The notes under the pieces are model-generated. The model saw nothing but the letters and a program-made list of their open reading frames with translations. It had not been told where the DNA came from and did not search any database. From VXNE01 sp964518405 (lineage in GTDB: Bacteria; Pseudomonadota; Gammaproteobacteria; Pseudomonadales; Azotimanducaceae): DNA of 64,000 nucleotides. The stretch spans positions 1 to 64,000 of the forward strand of contig CAZFGB010000048.1 of the NCBI GenBank assembly GCA_964518405.1, in the 5' to 3' direction. The translations under genes were made by a program, and so were the position numbers. Below, in pieces: positions 43,150 through 53,200 of this stretch; positions within the stretch are counted from its first letter, which is position 1; every line of letters begins with the position of its first letter.

Positions 43150-43781
43150 CGGATTCGCTGACACCACCGGCGTCTGCCGCACGGCGCGGACTGTGCGCCC
43201 TGGTGCTGTTTGCGTTCACGGGACCGGTGCACGGCCTCCCCGACGACGCCGATCAACCGATACATTTCCGTGCCGACAACGTAGAAGGCGATCTTCTCGT
43301 CGGCGGGCTGTCGTCTTCCGCCGCCGCCGACGCCTCCGCAGTCAAGCGGGTGGTCGCCACCGGTTCCGTGCAAGTCGACCAGGGTTCCATGCGCCTGGAT
43401 GCCGACAGGGTCGTCATCGAGAGCGTTGGCGACCAGATCGCATTGGTCGACGCTCGGGGCGACCCCGCCCGCTACCGGCAGCAACCGGAACCCGGCGCCG
43501 GATTCATCGAGGCCCGCGCCGCCAACATCGTCTATCGTCCGGCCGACGCGCGCATCGAGCTGATCGGACGCGCCTTGCTCACCCTCGACAGCGACGAGTT
43601 CCGGGGCGACGTCATCACATACGACATGCGCCAGGGCAAAGTCGTGGCCTCCGGCGAAAACGAAGGCGTCGAAATGATCCTCCAGCCGGAGAGCCTTCAG
43701 CCGGGGAGCGCGAGGGGCGTCCCCTCGCAAGAAGATCGTCCCTCGCATGGAAGCGGTCCCCCTCGAGAATACGGCCCATAG
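43089..43781 (+). CDS. lptA: LPS transport periplasmic protein LptA, repeat-derived tail
   Basis: 230 residues. Signal segment GLCALVLFAFTGPVHG, then the OstA beta-jellyroll: DQPIHFRADNVEGD, GSVQVDQGSMRLDADRVVI, ARAANIVYRPADARIELIG and ITYDMRQGKVVAS. The only ATG is at 43089, 61 bp inside lptC, giving a long N-region before the signal; the true start may be non-standard. The last 30 residues (from about ESLQPGSARGVPSQE) come from an extended palindromic repeat at 43693-43755. Confidence 0.88.
   Translation: MDEAAIGTGPTGPRRYRARLTDSLTPPASAARRGLCALVLFAFTGPVHGLPDDADQPIHFRADNVEGDLLVGGLSSSAAADASAVKRVVATGSVQVDQGSMRLDADRVVIESVGDQIALVDARGDPARYRQQPEPGAGFIEARAANIVYRPADARIELIGRALLTLDSDEFRGDVITYDMRQGKVVASGENEGVEMILQPESLQPGSARGVPSQEDRPSHGSGPPREYGP
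43693..43755 (+). repeat. Extended palindromic repeat in frame at the end of lptA
   Basis: Starts with GCCTTCAGCCGGGGAG, then the stem GCGAGGGGCGTCCCCTCGC, AAGAA, and continues GATCGTCCCTCGCATGGAAG. The last part matches the end of the type B element beside rnpB (CTCGCATGGAAG at 27092-27102). So this copy joins the type A start to the type B end. Confidence 0.8.
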
Positions 43782-43784
43782 CGC

Positions 43785-44546
43785 GTGTCGGCCCCTACCT
43801 CGGAAACCCGTACCGAACGCAGTTCACGTCTCACGGCGACCAACCTGACCAAACGCTATCGCGGCCGCAACGTCGTCGAAGGCCTGAGCATCTCCCTTTC
43901 AAGCGGAGAAATCGTTGGACTGCTCGGACCCAACGGCGCCGGCAAGACCACATCCTTCTACATGATCGTCGGGCTGGTGCAGACGGATGCGGGGTCGATC
44001 TCTCTCGACGGGACGGATATCAGCCGCGCCCCGATGCACGCGAGGGCGCGCGCCGGCATCGGTTACCTCCCGCAGGAGGCGAGCGTGTTCCGAAAGCTGT
44101 CCGTGAGGGACAACCTGAAGGCCGTGGTTGAACTGCGCCGGAACCTGAGCCGGCAATCGCGGCACGACCTCGTAGACCGCCTGCTGGATGAGTTCCGCCT
44201 GCGGGAGGTTGCGACCTCTAGCGGGGAACAACTGTCCGGCGGAGAGCGCCGACGAGTCGAGATCGCCCGGGCGCTGGCGGCCGAGCCCGCGTTCATGCTG
44301 CTCGACGAACCCTTTTCCGGCGTCGATCCGATCTCCGTCGCGGACATCAAGGACGAGATCCGAGACCTCGCGCGACGCCGGATCGGCATACTCATTACCG
44401 ATCACAACGTCCGGGAAACCCTGGACATTTGCGATCGCGCCTACATCGTGAACGATGGACACATCATTGCGGCGGGGGATGCCGAAGCCATACTATCGGA
44501 CGAAACCGTGAGAAGCGTATACCTTGGAGAGCGGTTCGAGTTGTAA
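43785..44546 (+). CDS. lptB: LPS export ATPase LptB
   Basis: 253 residues. ABC ATPase that powers LPS transport with LptFG. Walker A LLGPNGAGKTTSFYMI, Q-loop LPQEASVFRKLSVRDN, signature LSGGERRRVEIARAL, Walker B FMLLDEPFSGVDP and switch His in ITDHNVRETL. Begins 3 bp after lptA. Confidence 0.97.
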   Translation: MSAPTSETRTERSSRLTATNLTKRYRGRNVVEGLSISLSSGEIVGLLGPNGAGKTTSFYMIVGLVQTDAGSISLDGTDISRAPMHARARAGIGYLPQEASVFRKLSVRDNLKAVVELRRNLSRQSRHDLVDRLLDEFRLREVATSSGEQLSGGERRRVEIARALAAEPAFMLLDEPFSGVDPISVADIKDEIRDLARRRIGILITDHNVRETLDICDRAYIVNDGHIIAAGDAEAILSDETVRSVYLGERFEL

Positions 44547-44609
44547 CGCCGCCATACGCGCCATCGATCGAACAAACCGGGACAGCCCGGAAGAGCCGCT
44601 GATCGACGA

Positions 44610-46082
44610 ATGAAACAATCCCTTTCACTCAGATTCGGCCAGCAGATGACCATGACGCCGCAGTTGCAGCAGGCGATACGCCTGATGCAACTCTCGGCGA
44701 TGGAATTGAACCTCGAGATACGCGAAGCGATCGAAACCAATCCAATGCTCGAACTTGAAGACGACGACATTGGTGACGTTGCGGCGGAAGATCTCGGCAG
44801 CGATCCCGAGTGGGAACGCCGCGAAGAGCCGCCGCCGGAGATGGACGACGAAGGGGACGGCTTCATTGAAGATGTAGGCATCCCCGAGGAACTCCCCGTG
44901 GATACGAGTTGGGACGATGTATACCAGGCGTCGGCGCCGCCAGCGCCACCGTTGCGCGAGGGCATCGAGTTCGACAATCCCGCCTCCGAGTCCCTCACCG
45001 ATCACCTGCTGTGGCAATTGAACCTGTCGCCCATGACACCGCGCGACAGGCTCGTTGCCGCCGCCATCATCGAAGCCATCGACGCGGACGGTATGCTGCA
45101 GGCGGAACTCGAAGACATCGCCGAGTCCCTCGCCGGCGCATTCGGCCCCGCCGACCCTGCAGCGGACGAAGTGGAGTCGGTGCTGACCCGCGTGCAGCAG
45201 TTCGAGCCGGTTGGCGTCGGCGCCCGGGACCTGCGCGAATGCCTGCTCCTGCAACTTGACCAGTTGCCGCCCGACGCGTCCTCTCGCGACGACGCCATCA
45301 ATCTGGTCGAACGGCATTTCGACATGCTCGCGGGCAGTGACTTCAACGCGCTCTCACGCGCATCCAGGCTCGATGTCGAAACGTTGAAACGCGCCATGGA
45401 ACTGATTCGTTCGCTGAATCCCCGTCCCGGAGCGGCGGTCGGCGACTTCGACTGCGAGTACATAGAACCCGACGTGTTCGTCAGCAAGGACAAGGGACGT
45501 TGGCTGGTGGAGCTCAACGCCGATTCAGTGCCGAGGTTGCGTATCAACGACGATTACGCCGGTCTGGTTCGGCGGGGCGACTCCAGCGCCGACAACACCT
45601 TCCTGCGCAACAACCTGCAGGATGCCCGCTGGTTCCTGAAGAGCCTCAGGAACCGCAACGAAACGCTGCTGACTGTCGCGACCGAAATCGTGGAGCGCCA
45701 GCGAGGATTCCTCGACCGCGGCGAGGAGGCGATGAAACCGCTCGTGCTGGCGGACATCGCCAACGCCGTGGGCATGCACGAGTCGACGATTTCGCGGGTG
45801 ACGACGCGCAAATACATGCGGACGCCCCGGGGGGTATTCGAATTGAAGTACTTCTTCTCGAGTCATGTCGCCACCGCGACGGGCGGAGAAGTGTCGAGCA
45901 CCGCCATCCGCGCATTGATCAGGAAAGTCGTCGCCGACGAGAATCCGAACCAGCCATTGAGCGACAGCCGGATTGCGTCCATGCTGGCGGAACGCAACAT
46001 CGACGTGGCGCGCCGCACTGTCGCCAAATACCGAGAGTCCATGGCTATACCGTCTTCAACTGGCCGCAAGAGACTGGTTTGA
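44610..46082 (+). CDS. rpoN: RNA polymerase sigma-54 factor
   Basis: 490 residues. Region I (QSLSLRFGQQMTMTPQLQQ, Gln-rich, binds activators), an acidic region II (about 45-105), the core-binding part, the HTH ADIANAVGMHESTISRVTTR, and the RpoN box VARRTVAKYRESM near the end. It should direct transcription from -24/-12 promoters with activator ATPases. Follows lptB as in most gammaproteobacteria. Confidence 0.97.
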   Translation: MKQSLSLRFGQQMTMTPQLQQAIRLMQLSAMELNLEIREAIETNPMLELEDDDIGDVAAEDLGSDPEWERREEPPPEMDDEGDGFIEDVGIPEELPVDTSWDDVYQASAPPAPPLREGIEFDNPASESLTDHLLWQLNLSPMTPRDRLVAAAIIEAIDADGMLQAELEDIAESLAGAFGPADPAADEVESVLTRVQQFEPVGVGARDLRECLLLQLDQLPPDASSRDDAINLVERHFDMLAGSDFNALSRASRLDVETLKRAMELIRSLNPRPGAAVGDFDCEYIEPDVFVSKDKGRWLVELNADSVPRLRINDDYAGLVRRGDSSADNTFLRNNLQDARWFLKSLRNRNETLLTVATEIVERQRGFLDRGEEAMKPLVLADIANAVGMHESTISRVTTRKYMRTPRGVFELKYFFSSHVATATGGEVSSTAIRALIRKVVADENPNQPLSDSRIASMLAERNIDVARRTVAKYRESMAIPSSTGRKRLV

Positions 46083-46191
46083 TCGCCGTGACAGTCCCGC
46101 TTCAAGTCCTTGACCCGTCAGTCGGACATGCGGCTCGATCATTTCGGCCGCACTGGAAAACGCATCGATCGTCAACCCATAGGGAGTTTTC

Positions 46192-46494
46192 ATGCAACTG
46201 AACATTTCCGGACACCACCTCGAAGTCACCGATCCGATTCGCGCATACGTCGTGAGCAAGATCGGCCGCCTGGAACGCCACTACGACCACATCACCAACA
46301 TCCGGGTGGTCCTGTCCGTGGACAAGCTGGTGCAGCGCGCGGAGGCTACGGTCCACGCGAACGGCACCGAACTCTTCGCCAGCGCGAACGACGCGGACCT
46401 CTACGCCGCCATTGACGCGTTGTCGAGCAAGCTCGATCGCCAGGTGCTCAAGCACAAGGAAAAGTTGGCCGATCACCGCACAAGGGCGGTTTGA
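46192..46494 (+). CDS. hpf: Ribosome hibernation promoting factor, short form
   Basis: 100 residues, the length of gammaproteobacterial HPF. MQLNISGHHLEVTDPIRAYV and ATVHANGTELFASANDADLYAAIDAL are typical, with basic residues along the RNA-binding face. AGGGAG lies 5 bp before the ATG. Standard third gene after rpoN. Confidence 0.96.
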   Translation: MQLNISGHHLEVTDPIRAYVVSKIGRLERHYDHITNIRVVLSVDKLVQRAEATVHANGTELFASANDADLYAAIDALSSKLDRQVLKHKEKLADHRTRAV

Positions 46495-46519
46495 ATCCCC
46501 GGACGCCGCGCACTACGCA

Positions 46520-46990
46520 ATGATCGACCTTCGCCGCGTTCTCTATCCCGACTGCACGCGCGCCGATGCCCGCGCCGGCTCCAAGAAGTCGGCCCTTGAA
46601 CAGGCTGCGCGAATGATTGCCGAGCGCAATCCCGAAGTGGACGCAAGACGTCTGCTGCGCGAACTGCTCGCGCGGGAACGCCTCGGCAGCACGGGTCTCG
46701 GTGGCGGCGTCGCGGTCCCGCACTGCCGCACGCGATGCGGACAACCGCTGGCCGCCTTCATGCGCTTGGCGCAACCCATCGACTTCGATGCGCCGGATGA
46801 TCGGCGCGTCGATCTGATATTCACGCTCGTCGTTCCAGACGATGCCGCGCAAGTCCACCTGGACATCTTCAGCGTTCTGGTCACCGCGCTGAACGAACCG
46901 GGCAACCCGATACGCCTGCGTCGGGCGGAGGATGACCTCGCGCTTTTCCGGGAAGTCATGGCCATGGTTGATGGCGAAGTCGCAGCCTGA
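46520..46990 (+). CDS. ptsN: PTS(Ntr) IIA protein
   Basis: 156 residues from the ATG at 46520. IIA(Ntr) is phosphorylated by NPr on the His of GGGVAVPHCR. DLIFTLVVPDDAAQVHLDIFSVL and LREVMAMVD-like C-terminus fit. It regulates nitrogen, potassium and envelope functions in relatives. rapZ, normally next, is absent. Confidence 0.94.
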   Translation: MIDLRRVLYPDCTRADARAGSKKSALEQAARMIAERNPEVDARRLLRELLARERLGSTGLGGGVAVPHCRTRCGQPLAAFMRLAQPIDFDAPDDRRVDLIFTLVVPDDAAQVHLDIFSVLVTALNEPGNPIRLRRAEDDLALFREVMAMVDGEVAA

Positions 46991-47022
46991 GTTGCCCCAC
47001 GCTTCGCGTTCCTTCGCCACGG

Positions 47023-47110
47023 AGCCTTCAGCCGGGGAGCGCGAGGGGGCACCCCTCGCAAGAAAACAGCCTTCAGCCGGGGAGCGCGAGGGGGTACCCC
47101 TCGCAAGAAG
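47023..47110 (+). repeat. Two tandem type A palindromic repeats between ptsN and npr
   Basis: Two nearly identical 42-bp units at 47023-47064 and 47069-47110, 46 bp apart. Each is GCCTTCAGCCGGGGAGCGCG, AGGGGG, CA or TA, CCCCTCGCAAGAA. The stem centre differs between them (GCA against GTA). They fill most of the 143-bp spacer where rapZ is expected and end 23 bp before the npr start. Confidence 0.92.
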
Positions 47111-47133
47111 ACTCTGTCCGCCAGGCAACTGAA

Positions 47134-47403
47134 GTGACCGATGGGCAGGTCGTCATCGTCAACGCTCTCGGGCTTCATGCCCGCGCCGCAGCGAAGCTCG
47201 TCAACCTCGCCAAGACATTTACCTGCAGCATCGAACTCTGCCTGGGAGAGAAAAGCGTGGACGCCAAGAGCATCATGAAGGTAATGATGCTCGCCGCCGG
47301 CCAAGGGACCGTATTGACCCTGCGGACGAGCGGGGAAGAAGAAGAAGATGCGTACGATGCGATCTCGACGCTGATCGGAGACCGTTTCGGCGAAGAGCAG
47401 TAG
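47134..47403 (+). CDS. npr: HPr-like phosphocarrier NPr
   Basis: 89 residues. The active-site His is in NALGLHARAAAKLV; the regulatory region reads SVDAKSIMKVMML. It transfers phosphate from PtsP to PtsN in the PTS(Ntr). GTG start at 47134. The neighbouring ptsN supports NPr rather than sugar HPr. Confidence 0.93.
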   Translation: MTDGQVVIVNALGLHARAAAKLVNLAKTFTCSIELCLGEKSVDAKSIMKVMMLAAGQGTVLTLRTSGEEEEDAYDAISTLIGDRFGEEQ

Positions 47404-47446
47404 CCAGGCCTGATTCGGGTGCGGCGCGTAGCCGGCTTGCGGCGTT

Positions 47447-48775
47447 TCAGCTCGCGATGGTCATGGATTGAACCAGGATGGATCCGGTGTGGACGTTGCC
47501 GCGCCGATCAACATCGTCGCCGGCGGCCACGATGCCGTGGAACATGTCGCCCAGCGTCGACGCGATGGTCACCTTCTCCACCGGATAGGCCGGCTCGCCA
47601 TCCTCGATCCAGACACCCGCCGCAGCGCGCGAGTAGTGTCCGGAAACCAGATCCACGCCCTGGCCCATCAGTTCCGTTACAACGAGGCCCGTCCCCATCT
47701 CCCGCATCAGCGCGGCGGGGCGAACCGTGTCGGTCTCCAATGCAAGGTTGAACACGCCGCCGGCATTGCCGGTGGTTTCCATCTTGAGGCGCCGGGCTGA
47801 ATAGGAACCGAGCACATAGCGGGCGAGGCACCCGGCCTGCACAAACGCCTTGCCGGCCGTGGCAACGCCGTCGCCATCGAAACCCGCGCTTCCCAGGGCC
47901 TTGGGCAGGTGCGGATGTTCCGCAAGGGTCACGCCCTTCGCCGCCACCTGCTTGCCGAGCGAATCCGCAAGGTAGGACGCGCGGCGGTACTGGGCGCCGC
48001 CGCTGATGGCGCCGACGAGGTGTCCGATCAGTCCCGCCGCCATCCGGGGACTGAACAGCACCGGCCAGTTGCCGGTCCTGACCGGCCTCGTGCCCAATCG
48101 GGCCAACGCGCGCCGCGCCGCCTCCTCGCCGACACCCACATGGTCCTCAAGGTCTTCGGGGTCGCGGGAAATGCTGAACCAGTGATCCCTCTCCATTCCC
48201 GCGTCGTCGCCGGCGACCACCGCGCAGTGCACGCTGTGGCGGGTGCCCGTGACCGCGCCCGTGAAGCCGTGGGTATTGCCGTAGACACGGCAAGAGCGCT
48301 GCGTCGAAGCCTCCGCGCCCTCGGAATTGACGATCCGCCGCTCGTAGTCCAGCGCCGCCGCTTCGGTTTCAAGCGCCAGGTCGCGCAAAGCGTCGGCATC
48401 CGCGTGCCAGGGGTGGTGAAGATCGAGGTCCGGCAGGTCCGTCGCCATGCGTTCCGCGTCGGCGAGACCATTGCAGTTGTCCTCTTCGGTATGGCGCGCT
48501 ATCCCCATGGCAGCCTGCACCGTTGCGCGCACCGCATCGGGCCTGCTGTCCGACGTCGTGGCCGTGCCCTTGCGGGCGCCCACGTACACCGTGATGCCGA
48601 AACCGCGATCCTGGCTGAACTCGATGGTCTCGATGTCGCGCTGGCGCACCACGACCGTCAATCCCTCGTCGTCGCCGACGGACACCTCCGCCGCGGTGGC
48701 GCCCTGCCTCCTCGCTTCGTCGAGGATGTCGCCGACCAGATCCTTGAGATCCGTTTCGAGAGCGCGGACATCCAT
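47447..48775 (-). CDS. pmbA: Metalloprotease PmbA/TldE
   Basis: 442 residues. Non-catalytic partner of TldD; together they degrade unfolded peptides and mature some modified peptides. Blocks: QDRGFGITVYVGARKGTA, PVLFSPRMAAGLIGHLVGA, RTGNWPV and VTELMGQGVDLVSGHYSRAA. As expected for TldE it lacks the HExxxH of TldD. Separated by 6 bp from tldD. Confidence 0.96.
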   Translation of the reverse strand: MDVRALETDLKDLVGDILDEARRQGATAAEVSVGDDEGLTVVVRQRDIETIEFSQDRGFGITVYVGARKGTATTSDSRPDAVRATVQAAMGIARHTEEDNCNGLADAERMATDLPDLDLHHPWHADADALRDLALETEAAALDYERRIVNSEGAEASTQRSCRVYGNTHGFTGAVTGTRHSVHCAVVAGDDAGMERDHWFSISRDPEDLEDHVGVGEEAARRALARLGTRPVRTGNWPVLFSPRMAAGLIGHLVGAISGGAQYRRASYLADSLGKQVAAKGVTLAEHPHLPKALGSAGFDGDGVATAGKAFVQAGCLARYVLGSYSARRLKMETTGNAGGVFNLALETDTVRPAALMREMGTGLVVTELMGQGVDLVSGHYSRAAAGVWIEDGEPAYPVEKVTIASTLGDMFHGIVAAGDDVDRRGNVHTGSILVQSMTIAS

Positions 48776-48781
48776 GGCCGG

Positions 48782-50230
48782 TCAGACCGTGCCGCCGACC
48801 GTGATCTCGTCGATCCTGAGCGTTGGCTGTCCGACCCCGACAGGCACGCTCTGTCCCTCTTTCCCGCAAGTGCCGACGCCTTGATCGAGCGCCAGGTCGT
48901 TTCCCACCATCGACACCCGGGTCATCACTTCGGGACCGCTGCCGACCAGGCTCATTCCCCGCACCGGCGCGGTAACCTTGCCGTTCTCGATCCTGTAAGC
49001 CTCGGTGGCAGAGAAGACGAATCGTCCCGACGTGATGTCCACCTGGCCACCGCCGAAGCTCACAGCGTACACGCCGTCGCCCACGCTCGAGATGATCTCC
49101 CCGGGATCGGAATCTCCCGCCAGCAGCAGGGTGTTGGTCATCCGGGGCATCGGCAGGCACGCGTAGGATTCCCTGCGGCCGTTGCCGGTGGGGGCCGTGT
49201 CCATCAGGCGGGCGTTGAGCTTGTCCTGCATGTAACCCCGGAGCACGCCGTCTTCGATAAGCACCGTGCGTTGCCCCGGCGTGCCTTCATCGTCCAGCGT
49301 CAGCGATCCGCGCCGGTCCTGGATCGTTGCGTCGTCGACGACCGTGCACGTCTCCGACGCCACCTTTTCGCCGATCCTTCCGGCGTAAGCCGATGTTCCC
49401 TTTCGATTGAAGTCCCCCTCCAGTCCGTGCCCGACGGCCTCGTGCAACAGGACGCCCGCCCACCCCGGAGCGAGCACCACGGGCATGGAACCCGCAGGCG
49501 CATCCACGGCGTCAAGGTTCACTAGCGCCTGCCGCACAGCTTCCCGCGCGTATTTCCGCGCCTCCTCGTCGGCGTTTCGAGACAGTATCCAGGAGAAGTC
49601 GTGACGACCTCCGCCGCCCCCGAATCCCCGTTCTCTTCTGCCATCCCTTTCGACGATCACGGACACATCGAAGCGCGCCAGAGGTCTCACGTCGCCGGCG
49701 AAGGTGCCGTCGCTTGCCACCACCAGGTTCGTCTCGATGTTCGCCGCGAGCCGAGCCGTCACCTGCTTGACGCGCGGGTCCAGGCCGCGCGCGAAACCAT
49801 CGATGCGCGAGAGCAGCGCCACCTTGTCCTGTTCCGTGAACGACTCGAGCGGGTCGGTGCCGGCGTAGCGGGGCGCCATGTCACGCCGGCGATACGCCTG
49901 GACCGCCCCGTCCCCTCCGGAGCGGGCGATCGTGCGGGCCGCATCCGCCGCCCTGCCCAACGCCGGCAGGACGATATCGTCGGCGTAGGCGAAGCCCGTC
50001 TTCTCGCCGCTGACGGCGCGCACTCCCACGCCCCGATCAACGCTGAAGGCGCCGTCCTTGACGATGCCGTCCTCCAGCGTCCAGGACTCCGATCGCCTCT
50101 GCTGGAAAAACAGCTCGCCGGCATCCACCCGCCGGTGCATGAGCCGCCCGATCAGCCGCGACACGTCCCCCTCGCCGATCTCGCCCGCCTCCCACAAGTC
50201 ACGCTTCGCGGTTTCGATGAGTTGCGTCAC
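48782..50230 (-). CDS. tldD: Metalloprotease TldD
   Basis: 482 residues with the zinc motif HEAVGHGLEGDF (HExxxH). Other blocks: RGVGVRAVSGEKTGFAYAD, GRIGEKVASETCTVVDD and DEGTPGQRTVLIEDGVL. Acts as a heterodimer with PmbA. Overlaps yhdP by 4 bp. Confidence 0.97.
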   Translation of the reverse strand: MTQLIETAKRDLWEAGEIGEGDVSRLIGRLMHRRVDAGELFFQQRRSESWTLEDGIVKDGAFSVDRGVGVRAVSGEKTGFAYADDIVLPALGRAADAARTIARSGGDGAVQAYRRRDMAPRYAGTDPLESFTEQDKVALLSRIDGFARGLDPRVKQVTARLAANIETNLVVASDGTFAGDVRPLARFDVSVIVERDGRRERGFGGGGGRHDFSWILSRNADEEARKYAREAVRQALVNLDAVDAPAGSMPVVLAPGWAGVLLHEAVGHGLEGDFNRKGTSAYAGRIGEKVASETCTVVDDATIQDRRGSLTLDDEGTPGQRTVLIEDGVLRGYMQDKLNARLMDTAPTGNGRRESYACLPMPRMTNTLLLAGDSDPGEIISSVGDGVYAVSFGGGQVDITSGRFVFSATEAYRIENGKVTAPVRGMSLVGSGPEVMTRVSMVGNDLALDQGVGTCGKEGQSVPVGVGQPTLRIDEITVGGTV

Positions 50231-53200
50231 TCGATCTCTCCGGGGTCTTCCATGTCGCTCCGGAATATATCAACGAATTCCGGGTTCGGCTCCTCGATGG
50301 TTCCCGTGATCCGGTACTTGGCGCTCGATAGCGTCTTGATCTGTTCCTTGAATATCTCGCGTCCGACCATGACGCCCACGGCCGTTACGGGTTCGGTGTT
50401 GGCGAGCCAGACGGCGTACCAGGGCAAACTCGACGAAAGCGGCAACGTGACGATCATCTCGTTGTTCAGCGTGCCATTCTCCAGATCCACCGTGCCGTTG
50501 ATCCTGAAGTCCGAGCCCGGACCGTGAATCTCCATCGGTTCCGTAAACGACAGCACGCCCTGATCGAGCGCGCCGCGCGCGCGGACATAATCAAAGTCGA
50601 TGCCCCTGTCGACCAGATCCGAAAAGTCGAGCTGCAGGCGCCGCGCGACCTTCGCGAAATTGAGCAACGCGAGAATCCTCGCGCCCGCCGCGTCATCGAT
50701 GTCGACGAACCGGCCGGCGGCGATAGCCAATCGCATGCTTCCGGTAAGCCCGCCCAGTTCAAAGTTGAGCGGGGAACCGGGCCAGTGCACGGCCGCGCCG
50801 ATATCGACGCTGGTGCTTTCGACGTTCGGCGCGTAGCCCCACTGCGGCAACACGAACGCGAGGTCGCCCGCCGCAAGCCGACCCTCGAAACGGGAGCTAT
50901 CGGTGTCCCGAGCCCACACGATATCGTCCGCGGCTTCTATGCGTATGCCCTTTATGTCGCCCGCAAGGTCGGTGAGGCGGATGGCGCCATCGTCGGGCCG
51001 AATCCCGAACGCCCAGGCACCGTAGTCATCGTCGCCGACCAGCGCCTTGGCGATGGTCACGTCGGCGGCGGGAACATGTTCGAACACCGACACGTCGAGC
51101 GGGTCGCCATCGGTCTCCTCCGAGGGAAAACGGATTTCATCCAGCGATACGAGGACGGGCTCTTCGCCACTCAGTACAAACGTGCCTCGGGCCTCGTTGC
51201 TGTCGATCCCGATGGCGGCCTCATCCATGCCGACGACGCCATTGAGTACGACGTCCGTGAGTTCGATGTCGCCGATCCAAATGCTTTCCAACAATAGATC
51301 GTCGAGTCGCCAAGGCACCGCCTCCGGCATCAATCCGGCATCATCGCCCTCGAGCCGCATTGTCGCCAGATGTCCGGACAAGCGGATTTCCGACGACGAA
51401 AAGTTAGGTCGCGCCGGCGGCACGCCGATTCCAACCGCGCCCCGCGCTAGCAGACGGTCGCGCGCGTGGAACCAGCCCGTGAAGGTCTGGCCGCGCACAT
51501 CGGCGCGGGTGTAGTCATCGTCGAACACAATATCGATGTCGAGCCGGCGCTCCTCGGCCTCGGACTTGCGCAACGGCGGCGGCAAGTCGACGGCGATCCC
51601 CACCCCATCCGAGGAGATGCTGAGCTCGGTCGCGCGCGACGAGTCCGCGAAAGCCCATAGCCGGGCATCGAAAGCGAATACTCCCGACGCCACCGGGAAG
51701 TCGTGCGCATCGAGAACGTGGTAGACATCCGCCACCGCGCCACGTCCGCGAAAGTCGATGACGTTGGCTTGCGAGGGACGCCCTCGCGCTCCCGGGGCTT
51801 GCGAGGGACGCCCTCGCGCTCCCGGGGCCTGCTCCAACGCCGTGGCCGAAATGTGGACCGGGAATCCAAACAGCGACCCTTCCACGGCCGTCGCGGACAG
51901 GTGATGAGGAGACTGGAATCGAGCGCTCCCGTTCAGGTCCGAAAACAACAACCCGAGGTCGACCAGGTCGAGGGACACATCCTTCAGGTCGAACGCCAGA
52001 TCCAGATCGACATCATGGAACCGGTCGTCAATGGGAATCCGCAAACTACCCGCGATGCCCAACGCCCCGGCACCTCGCCAACTCTCGTCAACATGGTGCA
52101 GTTCGTCGGCCAACGGCGTAGCGCGCACGAAGTCCAGGGCGCGCGCGACGCCGGCTTGCGCATGCATCGCAATGTCGACAAAACCGCCCGTCACCGGTAC
52201 GCGGATGTCCGAATCCCGCACCTGGCCGCCGAACAGGATGCCCTCCGCGACGCGTCCACGCGCCTCTTCCCCGGTAATCGTGATGCTTCCCCGCAAGGAC
52301 TCGACCGGCGGCCAGTCCGCGTGGTAGTCGACCTCTCCATCCACTACCAGCCCAGAGACCTCGAAGCGGCGGTTGGCCAACCCCGGACGGGTCTGCGTAT
52401 GGCCGTGATAGACAGTCGAGGCGGCGTTCAACTGTCCGGCCTTGAGGCTTGATCGAAGCCACGCCTTGAGGTCCCGGTCCAGTTCCTGCGGCAAATGGCG
52501 CTTGATGAGCTCCGCGCTGACGCCGTCCGCCACCCCGATCAGCGCGAATCGCCCTTCGAACGGGTCGCGCGGGCGGGTGAGCGCAAAGCCGCCGCCCAGC
52601 GCCGCGCCGCCCGATGCGATCTCCGCCTCACCGCGCGCGCCGAAGTAGCCCGGCTCGAACCAGAAAGTGACCTCGCCGGATGCGGCATCGTAATCCCACG
52701 AGTCTTCGAAGTACTGCGGCAACCCGAAACGCAGCGCTTCGCAGCGGAACTCGATCCGCATGGATCTCAGGTGCCCGCGCAGGCGCCCGCAACCGTTCGC
52801 CAGTTCCGGCACGCCCCGGTAATTCGATATGGAGATACCGTCGAGTCGCGCTTCGTATGCGAGTCCGCCCACGCCGACATGGGCGCGAGCCGATTCCACT
52901 CGGCCGGCGGCCGCCACACCTTCGAACCAGTGACCGTGGACTCCCAACGCGGACGCGAGCCAAGCGTTCAACTCCGCCACATCGATGTCCGCAAACCAGA
53001 ATCCAACGCCCTGGGCATCGGCGTCAACGCCGATCGGTTGCATCTCCAGCGACTCATCGCCCGCCGTCGCCCGCAGGTCTGCGACGCCCCGATACGCCGC
53101 TTCGTCACCGACCGCCCGGGCGACGACGCCGCTCGAAACCTGCCATGGTTTCGCCGCAGCGCCCACTGCCCCTGCCCGCACGTCCGCGGCAAACGCAGCG

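Noticed and set aside
47447..50230. Link between TldD/PmbA and the C39 exporter as a peptide-maturation system
   Set aside because: The two sets are 37 kb apart and TldD/PmbA are in their usual housekeeping place; no precursor was seen.
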